Assembly: GCA_013416395.1 (NCBI GenBank)
Contig: JACCEP010000009.1
Span: forward strand, 1 to 64,000
Reading direction: 5' to 3'
DNA: 64,000 nt
From: Alcaligenaceae bacterium
Lineage (GTDB): Bacteria; Pseudomonadota; Gammaproteobacteria; Burkholderiales; Burkholderiaceae_B
Shown: piece by piece, positions 16,038-23,283 of the stretch
How positions within the stretch are numbered: the first letter of the stretch is position 1
Layout: the number at the start of each line of letters is the position of its first letter
Notes under the pieces: model-generated
What the model saw: only the letters and a program-made list of their open reading frames with translations
What the model was told of the DNA's origin: nothing
The model's database searches: none
Made by a program: the position numbers and the translations under genes

Positions 16038-16838
16038 TCAGGAACAGCGCGCGACCATGCCGCCGTCCACAATCAGTTCAGTGCCGGTGATGAACCGGGC
16101 TTCATCCGAAGCCAGGAACAAGGCTGCATTGGCGGTGTCGCGACCGTCTCCCATGAACGGCAGAGGTATGCGTGCCTGGCGTTGTTGCAGTAATTTTTCG
16201 ACATCCCCGCCGGCACGCTGGCCGGCCAGCCGTGTTTCAACCATGGGTGTGTGCAACTGACCGGGAATGACTGCGTTGCAGCGAATGTTTAGGCTGGCAT
16301 ATTCAATGGCCACGACGCGCGAAAGTTGGATAACACCAGCCTTGCTGCTTGCATAGGCAACCTGGGCAGACCCTGTCCAGCGTATGCCCGATGTAGACGA
16401 GACATTGACGATTGCGCCAGATTGCTGTTCGGCCATGTGCGGCAATACGTACTTGCACATGAGAAAGGCGCTTTTGAGGTTAAAGTCGATCTGCTTGTCC
16501 CAGTCTTGCTCGGACAGATCAACAGGCCCGCCTTTGTGGGAGCCACCTACATTGTTCATCAGGATGTCAACGCGGCCATAGGTCGCGATGCAGGCCTCGA
16601 CCAGCTTGGACACCTCTGACGCCTTGGTAACGTCTGCAGTGAAGGGGGTGATCTCTCCGCCTTCTGCGCGGACAAGTTCTACTGTGCTCTCCAGCGCACT
16701 GGGGTTCAGGTCTACGGCAAAGACTTTAGCGCCTTCCTGTGCGAAGCGCCACGCAGCTGCCCGCCCGTTACCCCAACCCGGCCCCACGCTTCCTGCGCCG
16801 GTAATGATGGCGACCTTGTCCTTTAACCTGTTGCCCAT
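16038..16838 (-). CDS. Short-chain dehydrogenase/reductase
   Basis: A 266-residue SDR. It has the N-terminal cofactor loop (IITGAGSVGPGWGNGRA, with extra glycines relative to the usual TGxxxGxG), an NNVGG motif at about 96-100, catalytic Ser in VNVSSTSG near residue 148, and the YASSK active site (Y162, K166). It would oxidise or reduce a hydroxyl group with NAD(P). First gene of the SDR-lactonase-Bug operon; dehydrogenase followed by lactonase is the order expected for turning a cyclic alcohol or aldose into a lactone and then an acid. A palindrome lies 16 bases upstream. Confidence 0.92.
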   Translation of the reverse strand: MGNRLKDKVAIITGAGSVGPGWGNGRAAAWRFAQEGAKVFAVDLNPSALESTVELVRAEGGEITPFTADVTKASEVSKLVEACIATYGRVDILMNNVGGSHKGGPVDLSEQDWDKQIDFNLKSAFLMCKYVLPHMAEQQSGAIVNVSSTSGIRWTGSAQVAYASSKAGVIQLSRVVAIEYASLNIRCNAVIPGQLHTPMVETRLAGQRAGGDVEKLLQQRQARIPLPFMGDGRDTANAALFLASDEARFITGTELIVDGGMVARCS

Positions 16839-16854
16839 TGTCTTGCTCGCTCAA

Positions 16855-16870
16855 ATGATTGTCCAATCAT
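16855..16870. promoter_or_regulatory. Inverted repeat ATGATTG-TC-CAATCAT upstream of the SDR operon
   Basis: A perfect 7-2-7 palindrome 16 bases before the SDR start codon. Its core resembles operators of small helix-turn-helix regulators such as the GntR/FadR group. It overlaps the ribosome-binding area of the SDR gene, so bound protein would repress. No GntR gene lies in the window, so the regulator is unknown. Confidence 0.45.
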
Positions 16871-16910
16871 CATAGGAGTTGGCAAGGTAGGCACCAAGCT
16901 TGTTTCCCGG

Positions 16911-16943
16911 ACTTCTGTTATGTTATTTGTGCATAACAGAAGT
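16911..16943. repeat. 12-bp perfect inverted repeat with 9-base loop in a gene-poor spacer
   Basis: ACTTCTGTTATG (16911-16922) and its exact complement CATAACAGAAGT (16932-16943) surround nine bases. It is inside the 353-base spacer (16839-17191) that holds no convincing gene. No T-run follows on either strand, so a terminator is unlikely; an operator for a dimeric regulator or an RNA hairpin in the SDR leader is more plausible. The spacer otherwise shows only this, the neighbouring palindrome and the repeat at 17133. Confidence 0.55.
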
Positions 16944-17132
16944 GCAGGCGAGGTGGCAGAATAGCGGTTTACTGCAGACCGAAGGCAGATATTTGGTGTG
17001 ACGATTTCAGATATGCCGGCAGCCCGCAGTTTTTAGATTGTTAATCAGTGCCGACAGATGGCACTCCGCGCAGTCACTTACAAGCTTTATCTGAATGCCG
17101 CGCAATTTGCATTAATCGGCGCGTATTTGGCC

Positions 17133-17157
17133 TTGCATTGCAAATTGTGCAATGCAA
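17133..17157. repeat. 10-bp perfect inverted repeat upstream of the HicB-like gene
   Basis: TTGCATTGCA (17133-17142) and TGCAATGCAA (17148-17157) flank five bases, ending 34 bases before the HicB-like start. It may be an operator in that gene's promoter, in the position where antitoxin-type DNA-binding proteins act, although the encoded protein has no DNA-binding domain. Confidence 0.5.
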
Positions 17158-17191
17158 AGTAGAGTTCATAACGCTTTAGGAGTCATGAAGC

Positions 17192-17401
17192 ATGAGCGTA
17201 AAACACTACACCTACCGGGTAATCTGGTCAGAAGAAGACCAGGAACACATCGGCTTGTGCACAGAGTTCCCCAGCCTGTCGTGGTTAGATGCAGATATGG
17301 ATCGTGCGCTGCACGGCATTATTGGCACGGTGGCCGAGGTTGTGGCCGACATGCAGGCTAGTGGCGAGAATGTGCCGTCGCCTATGTCAGACAGTACCTA
17401 A
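17192..17401 (+). CDS. HicB-like protein lacking the DNA-binding domain
   Basis: A 69-residue protein equal to the N-terminal partial RNase-H-like fold of HicB antitoxins: YTYRVIWSEEDQEHIGLCTEFPSLSWL, then AEVVADMQASGENVPSP. Full HicB proteins continue with a ribbon-helix-helix of about 40 residues, which is absent here because the frame stops at PMSDST. No HicA toxin gene is adjacent. It may be an orphan antitoxin core or a decayed gene; the reading frame and ribosome site (AGGAG, nine bases before ATG) look intact. Its end overlaps the esterase gene end by four bases. Confidence 0.65.
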   Translation: MSVKHYTYRVIWSEEDQEHIGLCTEFPSLSWLDADMDRALHGIIGTVAEVVADMQASGENVPSPMSDST

Positions 17402-18501
17402 CGCTTATTACCCAACGATCGCTCAAAAAAGAACCGCAACATTTCACCTGTGGCGTCGGGGCCGGCCTGATCTGTGTATGAGCCGCTTTTTGTGCCGCCG
17501 GCCCAGGCATGGCCAGCGCCATGCACGTCCCAGCGCTCGGCAATGATGTCGCCCGCCGCATTGCGGTACATGTGCTTGGTGCTGTGACGCTTGTTATTCA
17601 AGCCTGGCACACGAAGGGTTTCGACACGTGCAGACGCGCCTGCGCTGGCTGCAATCACGCTCTGGCCGTTGCCCGGATGCACGACTTTATCGCGGTCCCC
17701 ATGGAAAACAATGGTGGGTACACCGCTGCCTGCGTGCATAGGCTTTTTAGTGCCTGCACTTTTCATTGCGGCGAGCGCCGACGGAAGATCCGATGCCGCG
17801 CCAGGTGCCAGCCCTGAGTGGACGCCCGCCGCCGCGTACAGGTCAGGATAAGCACTTGCCAGGATGGCTGCCATGGCTCCGCCCGCCGATAAGCCTGCTA
17901 CGTAAACACGCTGCGTATCGATGTCGTGCTCCCCAATGACCTTGCGTGTCATGCCCGCAAGAATCGAAGGTTCGCCCCGGCCTTGATGTTGGTGGTTGTG
18001 CTTGAACCAGTTCCAGCATTTCTGTGGGTTAAGTTGGGCCGGTTGAATAGGGTAGAGCACATAGAAGCCCTGCGATTCTGCGATCTTGTTCATGCCAGTG
18101 CCGGCTGCAAAATCGTCGGCGTCCTGGGTACAGCCATGAAGCATGACCACCAGGGGCAAGGGCCGTTCGTCCGCGTTGGGTGGCACGTACAGCTTGTAGC
18201 CGCGTTGGCCCGATGAGTTGCGAAATGACCCCGCGATAAAGGTGTCGCCAGTAACGATTGGTTTGCGCGTAGGCGTGATGATTTGTTCGTGAGGTGCAGC
18301 AGTTGTTGACGTTGCAGAGTCGGGGTTTGGGATTTCCCAGGCATGGACGTCAATGACGTTGGTGTCGTCATACTGGTTGCGGGCGTTGGGAGCGCCGCCG
18401 TTTTGCAACGCAGATTGGATCATGGCTGTGGCTGCGGCCAGATCGCCGGATTGCGTCAACTGGGCGGCCTGCTTCATTAGCTGTTGAAATTGGGGGTGCA
18501 T
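17398..18501 (-). CDS. PHB depolymerase-type esterase (alpha/beta hydrolase)
   Basis: A 367-residue alpha/beta hydrolase of the esterase PHB depolymerase family. The oxyanion region LVVMLHGCTQDADDFA, the nucleophile elbow GLSAGG (Ser205), the acid in FHGDRDKVV (Asp269 or Asp271) and His331 in GAGHAWAGG form the triad. The first 35 residues are a helix without signal-peptide character, so the enzyme is probably cytoplasmic and may act on intracellular polyhydroxyalkanoate or another ester. It lies 30 bases after a CopG-like gene, probably in one transcript. No substrate-binding or linker domains typical of secreted depolymerases are present. Confidence 0.85.
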   Translation of the reverse strand: MHPQFQQLMKQAAQLTQSGDLAAATAMIQSALQNGGAPNARNQYDDTNVIDVHAWEIPNPDSATSTTAAPHEQIITPTRKPIVTGDTFIAGSFRNSSGQRGYKLYVPPNADERPLPLVVMLHGCTQDADDFAAGTGMNKIAESQGFYVLYPIQPAQLNPQKCWNWFKHNHQHQGRGEPSILAGMTRKVIGEHDIDTQRVYVAGLSAGGAMAAILASAYPDLYAAAGVHSGLAPGAASDLPSALAAMKSAGTKKPMHAGSGVPTIVFHGDRDKVVHPGNGQSVIAASAGASARVETLRVPGLNNKRHSTKHMYRNAAGDIIAERWDVHGAGHAWAGGTKSGSYTDQAGPDATGEMLRFFFERSLGNKR

Positions 18502-18531
18502 AGATTTATTGCCTTTACTGCGAAGAGGTAG

Positions 18532-18954
18532 TCAGCGAATGCGCTGACGCAGGGCTGCTTTTACGGCGGGGCTGGCATGGAGAGCCCCCAGTACCGTCAA
18601 GGATTGGATGGTGGCGAGCGCCAGCTCGGGCGTAACGTCGGGCGCGATGGTCGCCAGGCCCAGCACACGGATATCAAGTGTTTCGCCTGCGGCCTGGACT
18701 GCAAGCAAATCTTCAGTGGTGTAGTGCTGAATGCCAAGCACCAGCGTCTTTCGGCTGACCGCCTGGCGTACGGCGTCGCCATGCGTGGCCAGCTGATTAC
18801 GGATGGCAGTTCTGATCAGATCGGTTCGGTTTGCATAAAAGCCTTCCTGAACGAGAAGATCGATTTGGCCAAGGTCGACGTAACCGAGATTGATGGTGAT
18901 CTTTTCGTCGGCGGGCTTGGGAACGGAAGTGAGGGGGCGAGTTCTTGGAGGCAT
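18532..18954 (-). CDS. CopG/ribbon-helix-helix-like protein
   Basis: A 140-residue protein. Residues 16-60 read as a ribbon-helix-helix: KITINLGYVDLGQIDLLVQEG then NRTDLIRTAIRNQLA, typical of CopG/Arc repressors. The C-terminal half (TLDIRVLGLATIAPDVTPELA and the KAALRQRIR end) is not recognised. It is encoded directly before the PHB-depolymerase-like gene and is likely its regulator. Start 18954 (MPPRTR) gives the usual length, but an in-frame ATG 38 codons upstream exists and would run through the inverted repeat at 18969. Confidence 0.68.
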   Translation of the reverse strand: MPPRTRPLTSVPKPADEKITINLGYVDLGQIDLLVQEGFYANRTDLIRTAIRNQLATHGDAVRQAVSRKTLVLGIQHYTTEDLLAVQAAGETLDIRVLGLATIAPDVTPELALATIQSLTVLGALHASPAVKAALRQRIR

Positions 18955-18968
18955 GAACACATAATAAA

Positions 18969-18986
18969 ACCATCCACTTGGATGGT
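18969..18986. promoter_or_regulatory. 7-4-7 inverted repeat just upstream of the CopG-like start
   Basis: ACCATCC-ACTT-GGATGGT is a perfect inverted repeat 15 bases before the CopG-like ATG. It could be the operator that the ribbon-helix-helix protein binds, or an RNA hairpin that limits translation, because no clear ribosome site is seen between it and the start. Confidence 0.5.
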
Positions 18987-19234
18987 CTATGGATGTTTCA
19001 ATTTGACAGATTTGTTGCTTTTTTTTATGTCGATCGGTCTCTCTCATACGTGATTCGTATAGAACCAATGCTTAATATTTAAAAGAAATTCTGTTACTCT
19101 TTGTCGGAAATAAGTAACATGCTGCCGTATAGGGGTGTGGTCCGCTAATGCAAAAACCAAGAAATACCGATGAGCGCGGCCATTCAAAAGAACAATTGTG
19201 TCAGTCAGGGGCGAAGGACACAGGGGACAAAAAC

Positions 19235-21421
19235 ATGAATAAAAGACTTCCAGCTTTATTGGCTGTGGCCGGTGCGGCGTTTGCCATTGCGGGTTGCAAC
19301 AGTGGTGGCAGCGATCACGCCGACTCCGGCGGCGATTCAGCAAACCCCAATATTCTGTTCGTAATAATGGATGATGTCGGCATCGACCAGATGAAGTCGT
19401 TCGGCTATGGCGGCGATGTGCCCCCCTACTTGCCCAATATGGATGCGGTTACTTCTGCAGGCGTGCGCTTTCGCAATACCTGGTCCATGCCAGAGTGTTC
19501 ACCGGGGCGCGCCGCGTTTTTTCTCGGTCGTTATCCTTTGCGCACCAATATTTACCAGGCCATTGGCCCTAAAGACCTGGCCAATTCTCAAATTTCACCG
19601 TACGACACCACCACGCCCAAGTTACTCAAGCAGGCCCATTATGAAAACGCCATGTTTGGCAAGTTTCATCTGGCCGGGCCCGAGAACAATGAAGCCGGAA
19701 ACGCCACGCCCAAAGTTCTTGGGTGGGATTATTTTTATGGCTGGGTAGGTGGGTTGCCGGGCTCAATTGACACCACGGCGGGGGGCGTTGCCGCTGCAGG
19801 TACGCACATGTGCGGTTTTGTTGCCGGGCCATCGGCGGCTACGGGCGCCAAAGCGGGCGCATGTTATCAGGCCAATGGTAGTTGTTCAGCCATAAGCAGC
19901 CTTACACATAATGAGGATGCAGCAGGGCTGCAATGTCTGGATTCAGGCGGTATTTTTGTGCCTAAAGCCACCTGCGGCACGCCGCCCGCATCGCTGGTTT
20001 TTAATCGCGAAAACGGCTATTACGTTTCACCGCTCGTCATTATCAAAGATGGCGATGTCGAGGAAGTGCCACTTACTGACCCCAGAGCCAGGGGCTACCG
20101 CACTCGCATCGAAACCGATGCAGCCATTGACTGGATTAAGTCTCGCGCTGCCGATAAGCCCTGGATGGCGACGGTCAGCTACAGTGCGGCCCATACGCCC
20201 TGGCAGCAGCCGCCACGCAGTCTGTTTTCAGGCCAAGAACCGCCGAATTCAGAAGACTGGGACTGCACAAACCCGATACTGGGACGTGGGATTCAAAACC
20301 AGATGACGGAGGCCATGGATACCGAATTTGGTCGCTTGCTGGTCGAGACGGGGCTTGCCAGCCGCAACCAGGATGGCAGCCTGAACTATGACCCCAAAGC
20401 CACGAACACGGTTATTGTTATTGTTGGCGACAACGGGTCGCTGGGCACCGCCGTCAAACGGCCTTTTTCTGGCTCGCAGGCAAAAGGTACAGCCTATCAG
20501 ACAGGTGTGTGGGACCCATTAATCATCGCCGGGCCCCAGGTCGTCGAGCCGGGTCGTGCCGTCGAGCACATGGTAAATACGGTCGATCTGTATCAGTTTT
20601 TTGGTGAACTGGCAGGCCTGGATGTGCATAAAGAGGTGCAACGCACTGTAGACTCGGTGGGTATCTTGCCCTATTTGACCAACCCTGGGCAGGCCAGCCT
20701 GAGAACCATTAATTTCACCATGGCCGGCATGAATATTCAGGCGGATAATGGCCAGAATGGCCCGTGTGTCATTACGGCAACAGGTTCGACATGTACGCAG
20801 ATACCGACGTCCAAAAGCGTATGCGGAGACAACCTTGGCGTTTGGTGGGGGCCGGGCTATGACCCAGATAAAGGGGTAATAGATAATGGTGGCGTAGGCT
20901 ACCCCACATGCGCCCATGTAAATCAGGCGCTGTTCAAGGAGGGGCTTGCTGAGGTTGGGATTTTGCCGCAATCGTCTATTGCCATCCGCAATGATCGCTT
21001 CAAGCTGGTGCGCAACACTACGAACAATTATTTCTCGGCGACTGACAGTTTCGGCAAAACTAGCACCGAGGAAATGTTTGAGATTAACCAGGCTGCACCC
21101 GTGCCATTGCTTGATACGCCAGATCGCAATCTGCTGCCAACGACCGATAGTGAGCAGAAGGCGGTGCATAAAGACCTGAGCGACAAGATGGACAAGCTGT
21201 TGGCATCCAACCCCGATTGCCCGGGCGACGGCAATATAGATGGCGTGGTTAACGCTGAGGATATTGACAACTGGGCACGGATTGCCCGCCAATGGGGCTT
21301 GTCTAGCGTGTACGATTTTGTGGTGGGCGATGCGCGCGATGGCAAGACCAATAACCTGGACGAGAGTGTCATTCAAAATAATCTGAACAAGACCTGCAAA
21401 CGCACCTATGGTGTCTATTAA
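19235..21421 (+). CDS. Lipoprotein sulfatase (type I, formylglycine-dependent) with dockerin-like tail
   Basis: A 728-residue exported sulfatase. Residues 1-21 form a lipoprotein signal peptide with lipobox AIAGC (Cys21; +2 residue Asn, compatible with outer-membrane sorting). The catalytic domain opens with NILFVIMDDVG (metal Asp46-47), has the formylglycine site CSPGR with Cys88, FGKFHLAG (Lys/His) and IVGDNGSLG (Asp/Asn). Two Cys-rich inserts are present (about residues 180-235 and 520-560). Residues about 663-728 contain a GDGNIDGVVNAEDI loop and a second GDARDGKTNNLDE loop, as in dockerins. The FGE gene overlaps its 3' end by 14 bases and the secretion system follows, so a secreted surface enzyme is likely. 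Substrate unknown. Confidence 0.9.
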   Translation: MNKRLPALLAVAGAAFAIAGCNSGGSDHADSGGDSANPNILFVIMDDVGIDQMKSFGYGGDVPPYLPNMDAVTSAGVRFRNTWSMPECSPGRAAFFLGRYPLRTNIYQAIGPKDLANSQISPYDTTTPKLLKQAHYENAMFGKFHLAGPENNEAGNATPKVLGWDYFYGWVGGLPGSIDTTAGGVAAAGTHMCGFVAGPSAATGAKAGACYQANGSCSAISSLTHNEDAAGLQCLDSGGIFVPKATCGTPPASLVFNRENGYYVSPLVIIKDGDVEEVPLTDPRARGYRTRIETDAAIDWIKSRAADKPWMATVSYSAAHTPWQQPPRSLFSGQEPPNSEDWDCTNPILGRGIQNQMTEAMDTEFGRLLVETGLASRNQDGSLNYDPKATNTVIVIVGDNGSLGTAVKRPFSGSQAKGTAYQTGVWDPLIIAGPQVVEPGRAVEHMVNTVDLYQFFGELAGLDVHKEVQRTVDSVGILPYLTNPGQASLRTINFTMAGMNIQADNGQNGPCVITATGSTCTQIPTSKSVCGDNLGVWWGPGYDPDKGVIDNGGVGYPTCAHVNQALFKEGLAEVGILPQSSIAIRNDRFKLVRNTTNNYFSATDSFGKTSTEEMFEINQAAPVPLLDTPDRNLLPTTDSEQKAVHKDLSDKMDKLLASNPDCPGDGNIDGVVNAEDIDNWARIARQWGLSSVYDFVVGDARDGKTNNLDESVIQNNLNKTCKRTYGVY

Positions 21422-22577
21422 ACCACTGCGCAAATGGCTGCTGCCCGTGGGCGGGGCCATCGCGGCATTGCTTGCGGGGGCTGTGGCCCTGGCCTGGGTC
21501 AGCCCGCCTGCGCCGGCGCTCGATCTGGTGGAGCCCGTCATCATAATTGGCGACGGCGTTTCCACGCCCGAAGGCATGGCATGGGTACCTGCCGGTGTTT
21601 TTAAGATGGGTAGTGACAGCAAGCTGGCCCAGGCAAACGAACGCCCGACACACCCAGTCAAGTTGCATGGTTTCTGGATGGACGTCACCCATGTCACCAA
21701 TGACCAGTTCGCCGAGTTTGTGCGCCAGACTGCATACGTGACAACGGCCGAGAGAAAACCCGACTGGGAAACCATTCGTGTACAGCTTCCGCCAGGCGTG
21801 CCCAAGCCGCCAGACGACGTGCTGGTGCCCGGTGCCATGGTGTTTGTCGGCACCCATGGGCCCGTTGATCTGGCTGATTATTCTCAGTGGTGGCGGTATG
21901 TGCCCGGCGCAAACTGGCGTCATCCGCAGGGGCCTGACAGCACCATAGAAGGCAAGGGTGATCACCCGGTTGTACAAGTCAGTTATGAAGATGCACAGGC
22001 TTATGCCACGTGGGCGCACAAGCGCCTGCCTTCCGAGGCCGAGTGGGAATATGCCGCACGTGGTGGGCTGGAGCAGGCGACGTTTGTGTGGGGTGATGAG
22101 CTGATGCCTGACGGCAGACTGCAGGCTAATTACTGGGACACCCGCCAGCGCACGTTTCCGGTAGTAAGCCCCGAAGCGGGTGGCGCAGCCGGCACCGTGC
22201 CGGTTAAAACGTTTCTGCCAAACGGCTATGGTCTGCAAGATATGACCGGAAATGCCTGGCAATGGGTGGCTGACTGGTATGGGGCCAATTATTTCGCCAA
22301 GCAGGCCAGTGCTGCCGGGAATACGCCCATTGAGAACCCCGCGGGCCCTGCCGAAGCCTTTGACCCTTTTGAGGCCGGCGTACCCGTCAATGCACCCAAG
22401 CGGGTTATTCGTGGTGGCTCGTTTCTCTGCAATGAAAGCTATTGTCTTTCGTACCGTCCCAGCGCACGCCGGGGCACCGATCCACACAACCCCATGTCGC
22501 ACGTGGGGTTTCGTCTGGTCAAAGATGCTGCGCCGCCAACGGCACAACTGGCGGCACTCGGGGTCGACGCCCGATAA
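21408..22577 (+). CDS. Formylglycine-generating enzyme, predicted membrane-anchored/periplasmic
   Basis: A 389-residue SUMF1/FGE-family protein. An N-terminal hydrophobic segment (residues 11-31, after KPLRKW) indicates export or membrane anchoring. The catalytic domain begins at MAWVPAGVFKMGSD, has THPVKLHGFWMDVTHVTN, LPSEAEWEYAARGG and the active pair C341-NESY-C346 inside GGSFLCNESYCLSYRPSAR, equal to the paired cysteines of known FGEs; VGFRLV closes it. It should convert Cys88 of the upstream sulfatase to formylglycine. The start overlaps the sulfatase stop, and no ribosome site is seen, suggesting coupled translation. Prepilin peptidase follows after 36 bases. Confidence 0.9.
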   Translation: MVSIKPLRKWLLPVGGAIAALLAGAVALAWVSPPAPALDLVEPVIIIGDGVSTPEGMAWVPAGVFKMGSDSKLAQANERPTHPVKLHGFWMDVTHVTNDQFAEFVRQTAYVTTAERKPDWETIRVQLPPGVPKPPDDVLVPGAMVFVGTHGPVDLADYSQWWRYVPGANWRHPQGPDSTIEGKGDHPVVQVSYEDAQAYATWAHKRLPSEAEWEYAARGGLEQATFVWGDELMPDGRLQANYWDTRQRTFPVVSPEAGGAAGTVPVKTFLPNGYGLQDMTGNAWQWVADWYGANYFAKQASAAGNTPIENPAGPAEAFDPFEAGVPVNAPKRVIRGGSFLCNESYCLSYRPSARRGTDPHNPMSHVGFRLVKDAAPPTAQLAALGVDAR

Positions 22578-22613
22578 GGCTCACGCTCCAAAGTTCTAAA
22601 TTGGAAGTCTGAT

Positions 22614-23282
22614 ATGTGGACGGTATGGAACATTGGGTCGGTTGCGACGCTGCTGGCTGCAGTGGCGCTGGCTCTGGTACTGCTTGTTCCGTTAAGCGCT
22701 GCTGCATATCGCCTGCCCCGCAGCCTGGATGACGCTATTTCATCGACTCCCTCGGTGGCTCATCGGCATTGGCGCAAGGGTGTGCTGATTGCGGGCATGA
22801 TGCTGGCCATGCTGTGTGCGTGGCGTTTTGGCCCCACCCCCGCTGCTGTAGTGGCCATCGTATATACCCTGGTTTTACTGACGCTGGCCTGGATAGACGC
22901 CGAGACGGGTTTTCTGCCTGACATGCTGACTATCCCGCTGTTGTGGATGGGGCTGCTGGTCAACATGGATGATACCTTTGCGGTGTTGGGTCACGCCGTG
23001 GTGGGGGCGGTTGCAGGGTATATGGTGCTCTGGAGCATTAGTGGGCTGTTTTTGCTGGTGGCGGGGCGGCAAGGCATGGGCCATGGCGATTTCAAGTTGC
23101 TGGCTGCGCTGGGGGCCTGGCTGGGCTGGATGTCGCTGCCCTGGGTCTTGATTATTTCGTCGTCGCTTGCTCTGGTGATTGCTTTCGTGCAGCGCCTGAG
23201 GGGGCGGTTGGATGCAAAGGCGTCGTTTAGTTTTGGCCCTTATCTGGCCGTTGCGGGCATTGTGGTATTGCTGAGGTTATAG
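22614..23282 (+). CDS. gspO: Prepilin peptidase (type II secretion, GspO-like, no methylase domain)
   Basis: A 222-residue polytopic aspartic protease. The two catalytic Asp motifs are in WIDAETGFLPDML (about residue 97) and GMGHGDFKLLAALG (about 157), the GxGD class. The N-terminal cytoplasmic methyltransferase domain with its zinc cysteines, present in PilD, is missing. It would process the pseudopilins GspG-H-I-J-K downstream. Encoded between the FGE gene and the secretion genes, on their strand. Confidence 0.93.
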   Translation: MWTVWNIGSVATLLAAVALALVLLVPLSAAAYRLPRSLDDAISSTPSVAHRHWRKGVLIAGMMLAMLCAWRFGPTPAAVVAIVYTLVLLTLAWIDAETGFLPDMLTIPLLWMGLLVNMDDTFAVLGHAVVGAVAGYMVLWSISGLFLLVAGRQGMGHGDFKLLAALGAWLGWMSLPWVLIISSSLALVIAFVQRLRGRLDAKASFSFGPYLAVAGIVVLLRL

Positions 23283-23283
23283 C

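Noticed and set aside
19148-19234. Upstream extension of the sulfatase by 29 codons
   Set aside because: The extension would bury the lipoprotein signal peptide; the internal ATG at 19235 places it at the N-terminus.
20519-22547. Long minus-strand frames of 390-440 codons opposite the sulfatase and FGE genes
   Set aside because: They mirror genes with unmistakable catalytic motifs, so they arise from GC-biased codon use.
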